This document shows, piece after piece, positions 31,459 through 40,906 of a DNA stretch of 64,000 bases. Every line of letters begins with the position of its first letter. Position 1 is the stretch's first letter. Under the pieces are notes generated by a model that worked only from the letters and a program-made list of their open reading frames with translations, made no database searches and had not been told where the DNA came from. The position numbers and the translations under genes were made by a program. The stretch is from Chitinophagaceae bacterium (GTDB lineage Bacteria; Bacteroidota; Bacteroidia; Chitinophagales; Chitinophagaceae): the NCBI GenBank assembly GCA_004173235.1, contig SEAC01000015.1:1-64000 (forward strand). The letters run 5' to 3'.

Positions 31459-33033
31459 TCACAAAGGGCCTTTGGCTTCGAGGCGGGCAAAGAAGGCTGA
31501 CAGGTCGCGCCCAAGCGCGGCTTCGAGCGACGCACGAAAATCTTCGGGGTAGGGATGGCGAAACTTCCACTCTTCAAAATACCGGCGCATGGCTTTCAAC
31601 AACGGCTCTTTGCCGACCTCTTTTTCGAGGGCGTAGAGCCACAGCGCGGCCTTGTCATATTCTACCGATCCATAGTCCTCATCGCTGCGAAAGTCGGCTG
31701 ATGGTGTATTGATGGGCGTTCGCGAAGCATCCAGCGTTTTCAGCACCCGGTACATCAATGCGCGGAGCTGATCGGCGCCGCGGTTGCGCGCATAATCCGG
31801 GATGCCATAGTTATTGGCGCCTCCGAAGCTGCGGTACTTTTCTGCCGAATACATATGCTCATACCAGGTGTTGAAGCCTTCGTCCATCCATGCGAAGTTG
31901 CGCTCATTGCTTCCCACCATCATCGGAAACCAATTGTGGCCCACCTCGTGGGAGATCACCACATCAAGCGTCGAGTCCGGCGCACCGGGCATCGTGACCA
32001 GCGTGATCATGGGGTATTCCATTCCTCCCGACATATCGTTGCGCGGCCCTTCCACCGCCTGTGCCACCGGGTAGGCATAAGGCCCGAGGCTGGCAGAATA
32101 AAAACGCAACGCATCCTTGATATAGCTGCAGCTCCGTTGCCAGGGTTCATCGCTTGTAGGATGATGAAAAGCAAAAACATCCACGGCTTCTGCACCCGCT
32201 CTTGCAAGCGTGTCGTGTTCGATGATGAAATCCTTGTCGGCAAACCAGGCAAAGTCCGTTACGTTATCGGCCACGAAGTGCAGCGTCTTTTGTGCACTGT
32301 CGTTGCGGTAGCGCGCGTCGAGCTTTTCTACCGCGCGGTTACGGTCGCCGAGCGCTGTGTAGCGAGCGCGCTCGTCGTTTGTTTGCAACACGCCCGTTGC
32401 TGCAACCACGTAGCTGCCGGGCAGCGTGATGCGCACGTCATAACTGCCATAGTCGTTATAAAATTCTCCGCGATCGAGGTAGGGCATCGGGTGCCAGCCT
32501 TTGCGGTCATAAACGGCCGGCTTGGGGTACCACTGGCAGATCATATAACTGCGGCCATCGTGACCGGAGCGCGAGCCATAAGTGGGCAGCTGCACCACGA
32601 AGGGCGTTTCAATGAGGATGCTGTCACCGCTGTGTAGCGGTTTTGGCAAATTCAGTTTCACCACGTCATTCCATAGCGGATGCGCCTCCATGCCTGCAGG
32701 GATGCCATCAACGAGGAACGAGAGGCTGTCGATCCAACCCTTGCCGCGCATTGCGCGCAGGCGTGCTTTCCCTCCTCTTTCATTGGTAAGTTGCTTTGCG
32801 AAGGCGGTCTTGCCGTCTTTGTATGCATTGGGCCAGCAGTGAAACCAGATGAACGCTAAGGAATCGGGCGCGTTGTTGACGTATTTGATCTGCGCATGAC
32901 CCTGCACGCGGTGGCGCTGGTCGTCGAGCTGCGCAACCATGCGAAAGTCCACACGCTGCTGCCAATACGCAGGCACCTGCGCGAAGGCCTTCGGGCTTGC
33001 GAGCAATGCGAACAAAACGATCAACGTTCTCAT
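31459..33033 (-). CDS. M1 family metallopeptidase, short paralogue
   Basis: 524 residues. The signal peptide MRTLIVLFALLASPKAFAQ is cleaved after AFAQ. It is clearly homologous to the downstream gene (YWQQRVDFRM, FIWFHCWPNAYKDGKTAF, WYPKPAVYDRKGWHPMPYLDRGEFY), with the exopeptidase motif SGGMEYPMITLV and zinc site HEVGHNWFPMMVGSNERNFAWMDEG near 360-384. It ends soon after the helical catalytic domain (YPEDFRASLEAALGRDLSAFFARLE) and lacks the 380-residue barrel-like tail. The ATG at 33033 is preferred over the adjacent TTG. The tandem arrangement points to duplication followed by loss or gain of the tail. Confidence 0.9.
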   Translation of the reverse strand: MRTLIVLFALLASPKAFAQVPAYWQQRVDFRMVAQLDDQRHRVQGHAQIKYVNNAPDSLAFIWFHCWPNAYKDGKTAFAKQLTNERGGKARLRAMRGKGWIDSLSFLVDGIPAGMEAHPLWNDVVKLNLPKPLHSGDSILIETPFVVQLPTYGSRSGHDGRSYMICQWYPKPAVYDRKGWHPMPYLDRGEFYNDYGSYDVRITLPGSYVVAATGVLQTNDERARYTALGDRNRAVEKLDARYRNDSAQKTLHFVADNVTDFAWFADKDFIIEHDTLARAGAEAVDVFAFHHPTSDEPWQRSCSYIKDALRFYSASLGPYAYPVAQAVEGPRNDMSGGMEYPMITLVTMPGAPDSTLDVVISHEVGHNWFPMMVGSNERNFAWMDEGFNTWYEHMYSAEKYRSFGGANNYGIPDYARNRGADQLRALMYRVLKTLDASRTPINTPSADFRSDEDYGSVEYDKAALWLYALEKEVGKEPLLKAMRRYFEEWKFRHPYPEDFRASLEAALGRDLSAFFARLEAKGPL

Positions 33034-33045
33034 CAACTTATTTTA

Positions 33046-33088
33046 GAACGAACCACCAACCACAAACAACAAACCACAAACGACAAAC
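33046..33088. repeat. acaaacca-type low-complexity repeat
   Basis: Consecutive variants of accacaaac fill the gap between the short M1 peptidase gene and the glycosylphosphotransferase gene. Confidence 0.6.
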
Positions 33089-34495
33089 TCACTTCCCCTT
33101 CCCCTTGAAAATGATCCGCACCGTATGGATCATGATCTTGAAGTCGAGGGCGAGCGAAATGTTCTCGATGTAAATGAGGTCGAAGCGGCTGCGCTCGATC
33201 ATCTCCTGCACGTTCTCGGCATAGCCAAACTGCACCATGCCCCATGAGGTGAGACCAGGTTTCACTTTCAACAGGTATTTGTAGTAGGGGAATTGCGCCA
33301 CGATCTGGTCGATGTAAAAGCGGCGCTCGGGGCGCGGGCCCACCAGGCTCATATCGCCTTTGATGATGGACAGCAGTTGCGGCAGCTCGTCGAGGCGCCA
33401 CTTGCGCATCACGCGGCCCCAGCGCGTAATGCGGGGGTCGTTGTCCGACGACAGCGCCGGGCCGGCCGCTTCGGCATCGGTGAACATCGAGCGGAACTTA
33501 TACATCCGGAATCCGCGCCCTTTGAAGCCTACGCGTTCCTGCGAATAAAAGATAGGACCCTTCGAGGAGAAGCGCACCCGCAGCGCGATGTAGAGCATGA
33601 AGGGAAGCAACAGCAGTAATGCGAAGAAGGCTACCACGATGTCAATAAGCCGCTTGCTGTTTTGTTGCCAGTCGGGCATCAGGCCGGTCTTGATATCCAT
33701 CAGCACCGGACCCATCACATTGCTCGTCTTCACCGAACCGGCAAGGATATCGAGCGTGCTCGGGGGCATCTTCAATTCCACGTCGCGCTCCGACAGGCGA
33801 TCGACAAGGTTTTCGAGGAGGGGTATTTCGGTTTTGCGATTGCCCAGGATCACGCAGCGGATGCCTTCGCGTTCGAGCACCGCTTCCAGCTGGCCAATGT
33901 GTCCGAGGCAGGCAAGCCCTTTGCGGCCCGGGTCGTTGGGTTGCAGCGACAGGTAGCCGTTGATGCGGTAACCTTCGTCGCGCAGTTTGCCGGCGCTGTC
34001 CTGGTAAAGGCGCATTGCCTCGTCGGGAGCAGCAACGATGATGGCGGGAAAGGAGATCTCGCCGCGGCGTAGCTGGTGATGCGCCCGTTGCAAGATGATG
34101 AGCCGGCCCAGGAAAAGGAGGAAGAAATGAAATCCGAGCAGGGCGCCGAATGCCGAATAGTAATACGTATAGTCGTCGTTCTTCACGTCGTCGAGCAGGA
34201 AGACGAAGAACAGCACGATGCTGCCGATAAGCGACCCGATGAACGTTTGGGTGAATTCTCCGAACCGTGATTTCTTATAAACGGAGCCATAAGAGCCGCC
34301 CACCGTAAAGAGTGCGAGCCAGCCAAGCGGGATCAGCATAGAGCCGAGCCAGAACGCTTCCCAGTGGCCCTCGCCGGGATGCACGGGCTCGTTGAGCAGG
34401 TGCTTGCGCACGAAGTAGAACAACGCCCACGCCAGCGCCGCCATCGTGTAATCGCTCAGTACATAGATCGTGTTTGAAATAGGTCGGGAACGCAT
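33089..34495 (-). CDS. Exopolysaccharide polyprenyl glycosylphosphotransferase
   Basis: 468 residues. Four or five N-terminal membrane segments (to about 130), a Rossmann-like CoA-binding-type middle region (about 140-260), another membrane segment ([23 protein letters not shown]) and the C-terminal bacterial sugar transferase domain are present. The last carries the signatures [47 protein letters not shown] and [15 protein letters not shown]. It transfers a sugar-1-phosphate from a nucleotide sugar to undecaprenyl phosphate, the initiating step of surface polysaccharide synthesis. It lies five bases downstream of the Gfo/Idh/MocA gene. No other glycosyltransferases are nearby, so this is an isolated priming enzyme. 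The C-terminus is Lys/Gly rich (FKGKGK). Confidence 0.93.
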   Translation of the reverse strand: MRSRPISNTIYVLSDYTMAALAWALFYFVRKHLLNEPVHPGEGHWEAFWLGSMLIPLGWLALFTVGGSYGSVYKKSRFGEFTQTFIGSLIGSIVLFFVFLLDDVKNDDYTYYYSAFGALLGFHFFLLFLGRLIILQRAHHQLRRGEISFPAIIVAAPDEAMRLYQDSAGKLRDEGYRINGYLSLQPNDPGRKGLACLGHIGQLEAVLEREGIRCVILGNRKTEIPLLENLVDRLSERDVELKMPPSTLDILAGSVKTSNVMGPVLMDIKTGLMPDWQQNSKRLIDIVVAFFALLLLLPFMLYIALRVRFSSKGPIFYSQERVGFKGRGFRMYKFRSMFTDAEAAGPALSSDNDPRITRWGRVMRKWRLDELPQLLSIIKGDMSLVGPRPERRFYIDQIVAQFPYYKYLLKVKPGLTSWGMVQFGYAENVQEMIERSRFDLIYIENISLALDFKIMIHTVRIIFKGKGK

Positions 34496-34500
34496 GCAGC

Positions 34501-35478
34501 TCAGGAGGTGGAAAGGTTGGCGTGGATCTTCTGGAGAATCTGGTGCGCCACTTCCATGGCGCGGAAACCGTCGATCTCGTTGACCACGGTGCGGGTGTTG
34601 TTGCGGATAGCTTGCACAAACGCTTCCAGCTCGGCGCGGATGGCATTGCCTTCCTGCACCGCCGGGTTCTGGATGCTGATGTTGCGCGTGCCGCCACCCG
34701 GCACTTCGATAGGAAACGACATCCCGTCGGTAGTGGCGCCATCGCTGAGCCGGATGACCTCCGTCTTTTTGTCGAGGAAGTCGACACTGATATAGGCATC
34801 CTTTTGAAAGAGACGCATTTTGCGCATCTTCTTCAGCGAGATGCGGCTCGAGGTAAGGTTGGCTACGCAGCCGTTGTTGAACTCGATGCGTACGTTGGCG
34901 ATGTCGGGCGTGTCGGTGAGCACGGCAACACCCGATGCCGACAGGAGCTTCACGTCGCTCTGTACCATACTCAGCACGATGTCGATGTCGTGGATCATCA
35001 GGTCGAGGATAACGCTGACCTCGGTGCCGCGCGGGTTGAACTGCGCGAGGCGGTGGATCTCGATAAACATCGGGTTGAGGCGGCTGCGGTCGAGCGCCAC
35101 GAAGGCTGGATTGAACCGCTCCACGTGGCCTACCTGCAATTTGACTTTCGACTCCTGCACCAGTTTTACCAGTTGCGCCCCTTCCTCCATCGTGTTGGCC
35201 ATCGGCTTTTCTACAAACACGTGGCGGCCTTTGCGGATAGCGGCGGCGCAGGTGGCGAAATGATAGGGGGTGGGGGATACCACGTCAATCAGGTCGCAGG
35301 CATCCATGAGTTCGTCTTCGGTGGCATAGCGGCGAATGCCGTATTGCTGGACGATCTCCTCCGCCGTGGCATCATTGGGATCGTAGAAGCCGGCGATGGT
35401 CGTTCCTTCTATCTCTTTCCAATTGTTCAGGTGAAACTTGCCCAGGTGACCGGTTCCGAATATTCCTACACGCAGCAT
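34501..35478 (-). CDS. Gfo/Idh/MocA family oxidoreductase
   Basis: 325 residues. The N-terminal Rossmann fold carries [17 protein letters not shown] (GxGxxG) and binds NAD(P). [29 protein letters not shown] is the family's EKP motif. The C-terminal domain includes the conserved [14 protein letters not shown], with Asp and His for substrate. Family members oxidise or epimerise sugars and sugar nucleotides. Its coupling to a sugar-1-phosphate transferase suggests it prepares a surface-glycan sugar (inference). A -7 box TATCTTTG (35498-35505, minus strand) lies 19 bases upstream of the ATG. Confidence 0.9.
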   Translation of the reverse strand: MLRVGIFGTGHLGKFHLNNWKEIEGTTIAGFYDPNDATAEEIVQQYGIRRYATEDELMDACDLIDVVSPTPYHFATCAAAIRKGRHVFVEKPMANTMEEGAQLVKLVQESKVKLQVGHVERFNPAFVALDRSRLNPMFIEIHRLAQFNPRGTEVSVILDLMIHDIDIVLSMVQSDVKLLSASGVAVLTDTPDIANVRIEFNNGCVANLTSSRISLKKMRKMRLFQKDAYISVDFLDKKTEVIRLSDGATTDGMSFPIEVPGGGTRNISIQNPAVQEGNAIRAELEAFVQAIRNNTRTVVNEIDGFRAMEVAHQILQKIHANLSTS

Positions 35479-35497
35479 GCTTGGCGGGGTTAGGGGT

Positions 35498-35505
35498 CAA
35501 AGATA
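35498..35505 (-). promoter_or_regulatory. -7 box of the oxidoreductase-glycosylphosphotransferase operon
   Basis: TATCTTTG on the minus strand, 19 bases before the ATG at 35478. Confidence 0.6.
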
Positions 35506-35555
35506 ATGGAAGCGGGCAAAGGTTCGGAAGCTTGGCGTGTGCCGCCCATCAAAAG

Positions 35556-35586
35556 AAACCCCTCCGGTCGAAGCCCGGAGGGGTTT
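35556..35586 (-). terminator. Terminator of the catalase gene
   Basis: The perfect 12-bp stem aaacccctccgg / ccggaggggttt is followed leftward by a tttctttt run on the minus strand. Confidence 0.85.
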
Positions 35587-35618
35587 GCAGAATTCAGGGG
35601 AACAGGGATATTGCCTGA

Positions 35619-37691
35619 TCAGGCCAAAGTACGGAGCCTGCTTTCGCGGGTGTCGTAAAAACGTTTTGCCGCCGCTGCCACGAATGCTTTGCCCGTGTCT
35701 GTAACTCCGTCGTCTTTGACCACGCCGGCTTTCTCTAATAGCGGTTGTGCTTCGGGTGTTGCGCCGATGGCCTTGAGGTGTCCATACGCATCCATCACCC
35801 ACTGAACCGCCGCCGATTCATTGAGCAGCATTTCCGTGCCTTTTTGCGACAATACGACGGCCACCGCGTCGAACAGTTGCGATGGCGTGCCAGCAAGTTG
35901 CCCGTCTGCTTTTACGGTCGATTTATCGCTCAGCACGATACCATTCAGGCGCGGCGCAACGAGCTTCACCTGGCCGCCGGCCTTCCCGATGCTTTTGATC
36001 ATCTTGTCAATCGTGGCTGCATCGCTTCCATCTGCAATGAGTATCCCTACGCAACGGCCCTGCAAGGTTTCCTTCATATTCTTTTGAATGGAAAGGGCGT
36101 CGGATGCCCCCAGGTCCTTTACCGGCTGCGCGCTCGGAGATTTCGGAGGCAGGGGGAGCCCAAGGCCTTTGGCTACGCGCGCGGCCAGCGTTTCGGAAAC
36201 GTTTCGGAAATTTGCAAGCACTCTCGGGGGCACATGCGCGAGCGTCACTTTCGATAATTCGAAAACCATGGCAGATGCAATGTGCGCCTGTTCATTGGGT
36301 GTTTGCGATTCGAAGAACATGCGCGCCTGGCTGTAGTGATCGGCAAAGGAGTCAGGGCGGATGCGAAGCTTGTCGCCCTGCTCTTCTGCTTCGGGTCGTC
36401 CGCGGAAGCTGGAGAAGCCGGTCACCGGGCATTCGCGCGGGCCCCCTTCCTCACCCGCCACCGGCAGGCTATTGGGTTCGTAGTTCGCGCGCCCCTTGAA
36501 CACTTCCGTTTGCATCATTCCATCGCGTTGAAAATTCATCACGGGACACTTGGGCGCATTAATGGGAAGCTGGTGAAAGTTCGCCGTTCCGAGCCTCGAC
36601 TTTTGCGTATCGAGGTAGCTGAACAAGCGTCCCTGCAGCAGCGGGTCGTTGGTGAAGTCGATACCGGGCACGACGTTGGCCGGGCAATATGCCACCTGCT
36701 CTGTTTCTGCAAAGAAGTTGTCGGCGTTTCGGTTCAGCACCATTCTTCCCACGATGCGCACAGGCACCACTTCTTCGGGTATCAGCTTCGTTGCATCCAG
36801 CACATCATAGGGCAACGAATCGGCGGTCTTCTGATCAAACAATTGCATGCCGAGTTCCCACTCGGGAAACTGACCTGCTTCGATAGCCTCGTGAAGGTCG
36901 CGGCGATGATAGTCGTTGTCTGCTGCCTGGAGTTTGAGCGCCTCGTCCCACACCGTGGATTGCACGCCGAGTTTCGGTTTCCAGTGAAATTTAACGAAGG
37001 TTGATTTTCCTTTCGCATTGACCAGGCGGAAGGTGTGGACGCCAAAACCTTCCATCATTCTCAGCGAGCGGGGGATGGTGCGGTCGCTCATGGCCCACAT
37101 GATCATATGCGATGTTTCGGGCATCAGCGACACGAAGTCCCAGAAGGTGTCGTGGGCGCTTGCTGCCTGCGGATACCCACGGTCGGCTTCCATTTTCACG
37201 GCGTGCACGAGGTCGGGGAATTTGATGGCGTCCTGTATGAAAAAGACGGGAATGTTGTTGCCTACGAGGTCCCAATTTCCTTGCTGCGTATAAAACTTTA
37301 CAGCGAAGCCGCGTACGTCGCGCGGGGTGTCTACCGACCCGGCGCCACCGGCCACGGTGGAGAAGCGCACGAATACCGGCGTTTGTTCGCCGGGGCGTTG
37401 AAAAAGGTCGGCCTTCGTGATGGAATCCAGCGATTCGTACAGCTCGAAGAAGCCGTGCGCCGCCGATCCGCGGGCGTGTACGATACGCTCGGGGATCCGT
37501 TCGTGGTCGAAGTGAAAGATCTTCTCGCGGAGCACGAAGTCTTCGAGCGCCACGGGTCCGCGCGCACCGGCTTTCAAACTATTCTGATTGTCACTGACAC
37601 GGATGCCCTGGTTGGTGGTGAGGTAGGCGTTGCGGTTACCAACGGTTTGATGCGTTTCGCCCCCTGTGCTTTTTTTGTTTTGCTTGGCCAT
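35619..37691 (-). CDS. katE: Large-subunit catalase (HPII type)
   Basis: 690 residues, a clade 2 large catalase that splits hydrogen peroxide. The catalytic His is at about residue 72 in [16 protein letters not shown]; the distal Asn region ([21 protein letters not shown]) follows, and the proximal heme Tyr is in [14 protein letters not shown]. From about 555 a glutamine amidotransferase-like (DJ-1/PfpI-type) C-terminal domain, marking the large HPII class, reads [27 protein letters not shown]. The start [11 protein letters not shown] was chosen as the hydrophilic N-terminus typical of the class; an in-frame ATG 19 codons earlier is less likely. It is a single gene with a strong terminator. 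Confidence 0.95.
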   Translation of the reverse strand: MAKQNKKSTGGETHQTVGNRNAYLTTNQGIRVSDNQNSLKAGARGPVALEDFVLREKIFHFDHERIPERIVHARGSAAHGFFELYESLDSITKADLFQRPGEQTPVFVRFSTVAGGAGSVDTPRDVRGFAVKFYTQQGNWDLVGNNIPVFFIQDAIKFPDLVHAVKMEADRGYPQAASAHDTFWDFVSLMPETSHMIMWAMSDRTIPRSLRMMEGFGVHTFRLVNAKGKSTFVKFHWKPKLGVQSTVWDEALKLQAADNDYHRRDLHEAIEAGQFPEWELGMQLFDQKTADSLPYDVLDATKLIPEEVVPVRIVGRMVLNRNADNFFAETEQVAYCPANVVPGIDFTNDPLLQGRLFSYLDTQKSRLGTANFHQLPINAPKCPVMNFQRDGMMQTEVFKGRANYEPNSLPVAGEEGGPRECPVTGFSSFRGRPEAEEQGDKLRIRPDSFADHYSQARMFFESQTPNEQAHIASAMVFELSKVTLAHVPPRVLANFRNVSETLAARVAKGLGLPLPPKSPSAQPVKDLGASDALSIQKNMKETLQGRCVGILIADGSDAATIDKMIKSIGKAGGQVKLVAPRLNGIVLSDKSTVKADGQLAGTPSQLFDAVAVVLSQKGTEMLLNESAAVQWVMDAYGHLKAIGATPEAQPLLEKAGVVKDDGVTDTGKAFVAAAAKRFYDTRESRLRTLA

Positions 37692-37882
37692 TTGCCGGCT
37701 GTTTGTATGGTTAAGAATTTCGAACGGTTGCAGCTGGATGCATTGCAAACCGCTGCAAAGTCAAGGTAAGCACGGTACGGTGGTGGTGCAAAAAAAATAA
37801 TTTCGGGTGGGCGCGGGCTGAATAGACTTTAATAGTTCCGAGGAGACTTTCTATGATGTATACGTAATGGGGCATAAAACGA

Positions 37883-37912
37883 AAAAGCCCCTGTTTTTCA
37901 ACAAGGGCTTTT
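37883..37912 (-). terminator. Terminator of tRNA-Asp
   Basis: An 8-bp stem (aaaagccc / gggctttt) with a 14-base loop sits directly 3' of the tRNA on the minus strand, followed leftward by more T residues. Confidence 0.7.
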
Positions 37913-37913
37913 G

Positions 37914-37987
37914 CGGACTGGACGGGACTCGAACCCGCGACCTCCGCCGTGACAGGGCGGCATTCTAACCAACTGAACTACCAATCC
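37914..37987 (-). tRNA. tRNA-Asp (anticodon GTC)
   Basis: The 74-base cloverleaf on the minus strand has acceptor stem ggattgg / ccagtcc (one G-T pair) and D-arm gtagttcagttggttagaat. The anticodon stem-loop is ccgcc ctGTCac ggcgg, and the T-arm is gcgggttcgagtcccgt. The discriminator is G, and CCA is not encoded. It stands alone, with a promoter box about 85 bases upstream and its own terminator. Confidence 0.97.
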
Positions 37988-38071
37988 AAAATTATAAGAA
38001 CTCGTGCCGGATGTTCGCAACAAACCTATTTTCCAACACCACATTCACCGTGTTTTTCGCTGAATGGATTG

Positions 38072-38079
38072 CAAAGATA
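38072..38079 (-). promoter_or_regulatory. -7 box of tRNA-Asp
   Basis: TATCTTTG on the minus strand, about 85 bases upstream of the tRNA 5' end. A TTG-containing block (attgttgg) lies about 20 bases further upstream, in -33 position. Confidence 0.5.
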
Positions 38080-38236
38080 AGGGGGGCGATTATTTCATCC
38101 AACAATTTTTTCGCAACTTTATTTCTGGTCTTTCAAAACGAGGAAAGCATCGCGCGCAAACGCAGCCAACAAGGCATCTTCAATGCACGGTTTTACACCG
38201 TCCGTCACACGCCGGGCGGGCCCGTGTGCAGCAGCT
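38080..38236. other. Intergenic region without recognised gene
   Basis: The spacer between the tRNA promoter and the 3' end of the histidine kinase gene shows no convincing reading frame or strong hairpin with a T-run. The ggcgggcccg block at 38215-38224 is GC-rich. Confidence 0.5.
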
Positions 38237-39985
38237 TCAACCCGCAAACGCCGCGACAGTAAGCGGGAACTCCACCTGTAGCCTGCAGCCTTTATTCCTT
38301 GCTGTTTCCAACGTCAGCCGACCCTCGTGCAGCAGGGCACGCGTTTCGATGTTCTTCAAGCCAACGCCGTGCGGGTGCTCGCTCGCATCGAAGCCTAATC
38401 CGTTGTCGCTTACAAGAAGAATGATGCTGTTGCGCTGGTTGCGCAGCGACACTACTACCTTCTTTGCAGCCGCATGCTTCACGATGTTGCTCCATTGCTC
38501 CTGCACAATGCGGTAGATCGTGAGCTTCAGTTTGGGAGGAATGCTGTCTTCATCAAATAGCGCTACGTCGAGCTCCACTTCGAAGTGTTCCGTTGATGGA
38601 CTTTGCAGCAAATGCGTCAGCGCCTCTACCAGCGTTTCGCCGCTCAGTGACGGCGGGATGAGCGAGTGACTCAGCTTGCGCACTTCCTGCATTGCCTGCG
38701 ACACGATGTTGCCTGCCATCGAAAGAAACTGCGCGCGTTGTGCCTCGTCGGAAGTGGCGAGGTCCATGTAGAGCCTCGCGCTGGTGAGGATCTGGTTTAC
38801 GTTGTCGTGCAACTCGGCGCCGATGATGCGGCGCTCGTTTTCCTGCGCGGCGATCACGGCTTCGGTTACGTCCCGGTGGCGCCGGTCGTTGCTGCGTTTC
38901 AATTCCTCTGCAAGCATCAGGTAGCTGCTGATATCATTGGCAACGAGCAGCACCGCCTGCACCTGTCCGGCATTGAGCACCGGCTCGGCCGATAGGAGTG
39001 TATGCATGTCGGAGCCATTAACCCGAAAGGTCACCGAACGGTTGCCAACGGACGCACCGGCAAACGCCGGAGCGATGATGTTGTGGTGAAATACTTCGTA
39101 CAGCTCTTTGCTTTCGAACAGCGAACGCAGCGGCACGATACTGTCCATCGAACGCGTGCCGAGCCTCGTTTGTGAAAAACTATTGAGCACGCGCACTTGA
39201 AGGTCGGGGCGCACGAGCAGCACGAGGTTGGGCACCTGCTGCAGCACCTTGTCGAGCGAGAGCGATTCTACCGGATCGAAAAGGCGATAGCGCCGCACAG
39301 CGGTAATCACCGCGATGGAAAAGAATGTGATGAGCCCGGAAGTAAGCGGCAACTCGTTTCGCCCAAGCACCATTGGGAAAACTACTTCCAGCGTGATCCC
39401 GCCCACTACCGGCACCAGTGCGCCGCCTGCCACCAGCATCATCTGCATCCGCCGCTCGCCGCGCGGCTGACGCAGCGCATTCACCAGCAGGATAAGGGCC
39501 ATCACCACCATCGTAGCCGATACGAACCAATTGGCAAAAACTTCGATGCCATGCGATTCCGGCGTTACCACCCAGCCCCACTGCGGGTCGCGTATCAGGC
39601 GGCTTTCATCAATAAAGGAAATGTATAGCCGGTGCAGCACGAAAAACGGACCGTAGGTGAGCGCGAGGAACAGCGGGCTCCGGACCAACCTGCTTCCGGT
39701 GTAGCGGCACGCGAAATGGAATCCCAGCGGTGCAAGCGACATCCAGCTGACGCTGAAGACCTTGTCAACCAGGATCGCTGCCGCTCTCGTTTCAAGCCCG
39801 ATATACAAGCCATCGGATATCTGCCAGAACATCAGCGCCACCACGGCAAAGCCGAAGATGTCGGTGGTGCGGTGGCGCGGAAGGTAAAAGAATACGTAAA
39901 CGGCGATGCCCAGGTTGATGCCCGCGGGTAAAAAGGTAAGCAGCGCCTGGGCTGCAGAAAACTGGAAGAGGAGGGTAGAGAGCAC
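38237..39985 (-). CDS. 7TM-type sensor histidine kinase (NarX/LiaS subfamily)
   Basis: 582 residues from a GTG start. About seven N-terminal membrane segments (to about 225) match the 7TM histidine kinase N-terminal region. A PAS-like segment (about 245-365) follows. The HisKA_3 dimerisation domain EAVIAAQENERRIIGAELHDNVNQILTSARLYMD carries the phospho-acceptor His in ELHDNVNQ. The HATPase domain has EQWSNIVKHAAAKKVVV (N box) and LLVSDNGLGFDASEHPHGVGLKNI (G boxes). A -7-like TATCTTTA (40013-40020, minus strand) lies 27 bases before the GTG. No LuxR-type partner is adjacent; the nearest receiver is the single-domain regulator transcribed toward it. Confidence 0.9.
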   Translation of the reverse strand: MLSTLLFQFSAAQALLTFLPAGINLGIAVYVFFYLPRHRTTDIFGFAVVALMFWQISDGLYIGLETRAAAILVDKVFSVSWMSLAPLGFHFACRYTGSRLVRSPLFLALTYGPFFVLHRLYISFIDESRLIRDPQWGWVVTPESHGIEVFANWFVSATMVVMALILLVNALRQPRGERRMQMMLVAGGALVPVVGGITLEVVFPMVLGRNELPLTSGLITFFSIAVITAVRRYRLFDPVESLSLDKVLQQVPNLVLLVRPDLQVRVLNSFSQTRLGTRSMDSIVPLRSLFESKELYEVFHHNIIAPAFAGASVGNRSVTFRVNGSDMHTLLSAEPVLNAGQVQAVLLVANDISSYLMLAEELKRSNDRRHRDVTEAVIAAQENERRIIGAELHDNVNQILTSARLYMDLATSDEAQRAQFLSMAGNIVSQAMQEVRKLSHSLIPPSLSGETLVEALTHLLQSPSTEHFEVELDVALFDEDSIPPKLKLTIYRIVQEQWSNIVKHAAAKKVVVSLRNQRNSIILLVSDNGLGFDASEHPHGVGLKNIETRALLHEGRLTLETARNKGCRLQVEFPLTVAAFAG

Positions 39986-40077
39986 GTGCAGTTTGCTTCG
40001 GTTGACTTCGCCTAAAGATAGTCAATTGACCGAAGAGGGCAAAACGCGCCCTGCATTGAGCCACCCGACCGTATTTC

Positions 40078-40262
40078 TACTGTTTGCGCGTCCGTAGGTT
40101 CAGCTTTTGTCCTTCAAGATCCACGCGCGCAGGAAAGGCGATGTTCTTCGTCACGTCTTTTATAGTAAGGTTGCGCTCACCGAAAAGTGGTTGCCATCCG
40201 CAATGGATCTGTCGGTTGTATTACGGCTGCAGAGTTGCTTTGGTGATCTCGAAGCGCGGGTG
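40078..40262 (-). pseudogene. Decayed 3' remnant of a YceI-family gene
   Basis: Translating the minus strand gives YceI-like blocks in shifting frames. PRFEITKATLQP is followed by a stop; in the next frame TDRSIADGNHFSVS appears; then, back in the first frame, NLTIKDVTKNIAFPARVDLEGQK runs to a TAG at 40078-40080. These match the C-terminal half of YceI (polyisoprenoid-binding periplasmic lipocalin-like) proteins, with two frameshifts. The 5' half is missing and the remnant begins immediately next to the stop of the response regulator gene. No start codon or signal peptide is present. Confidence 0.7.
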
Positions 40263-40263
40263 A

Positions 40264-40692
40264 TCAGGAGTGCGCGACGAGGTCGCAATAAACGAGCATC
40301 TCTTGCGCCATCTTTTCAATGCCTTTGATGTCGGATGGCTTTACAAAGTAAGCGCGTGCGCCGAGGTCGAGGCAGATCTGGCGGTAGAGCGGTGAGTTGG
40401 ACGTGCTCCACACGACCTTCGGAACGTTGTGAAAGCGCGATTCGGAAGACAGTTGCTTCAGGATCTCGCCGCCGTTCACTTCGGGGAGGTTGTAGTCGAG
40501 GATGATCAGGCAGGGCATTTCGTGCTGCGCGAAAGCGAGCAGCTCGTTCATGGCGCGTTTGCCGTTGGAGGCGATCCGAACGCGCATGGCAGGAACGTAC
40601 ATGGCCAGCGCTTCGATCAAAAGCTCCTGGTCATCCACGTCGTCTTCGGCAAGAAATACAAAGGGATTGTTCGGGGACGCAGTTTCCGACAT
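40264..40692 (-). CDS. Single-domain response regulator
   Basis: 142 residues, receiver domain only. The acidic pair EDDVDDQELL, the phosphorylatable Asp in CLIILDYNLPEVNG, the switch Ser/Thr in VVWSTSNSPLYRQ and the Lys in AYFVKPSDI are all present. The sequence resembles the Rcp1-like receivers that act as phosphate shuttles or protein-protein switches rather than DNA-binding regulators. The ATG at 40692 follows a -7-like box TACCTTTA (40709-40716, minus strand). It is divergent from the giant hybrid kinase gene, 214 bases away, suggesting functional linkage (inferred). A YceI remnant begins right after its stop. Confidence 0.9.
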   Translation of the reverse strand: MSETASPNNPFVFLAEDDVDDQELLIEALAMYVPAMRVRIASNGKRAMNELLAFAQHEMPCLIILDYNLPEVNGGEILKQLSSESRFHNVPKVVWSTSNSPLYRQICLDLGARAYFVKPSDIKGIEKMAQEMLVYCDLVAHS

Positions 40693-40874
40693 AAGGTTCG
40701 TTAGGCGATAAAGGTATTGGCTCGGTTGCGTTCCCGCCAAATTAATGTTTGACCCAGCAAAATCCCTTAAAGGCGCGGCCGCAATTTTCACTATGTATTG
40801 AATTTCAGGCCCCCCTGCGATTTCTTTGGGAAAAGTTTCCGCATATAGCTCAGGTTTATTGGCTGGTTTTCCTG

Positions 40875-40882
40875 TAAGTTTG
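40875..40882 (+). promoter_or_regulatory. -7 box of the giant hybrid kinase gene
   Basis: TAAGTTTG, 24 bases before the ATG at 40907. Confidence 0.6.
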
Positions 40883-40906
40883 GGGTTACCTTAATCACCC
40901 TCGACC

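Noticed and set aside
37914..37987. tRNA-Asp as an integration site
   Set aside because: No integrase or repeat of the tRNA 3' end was seen on either side within the window.
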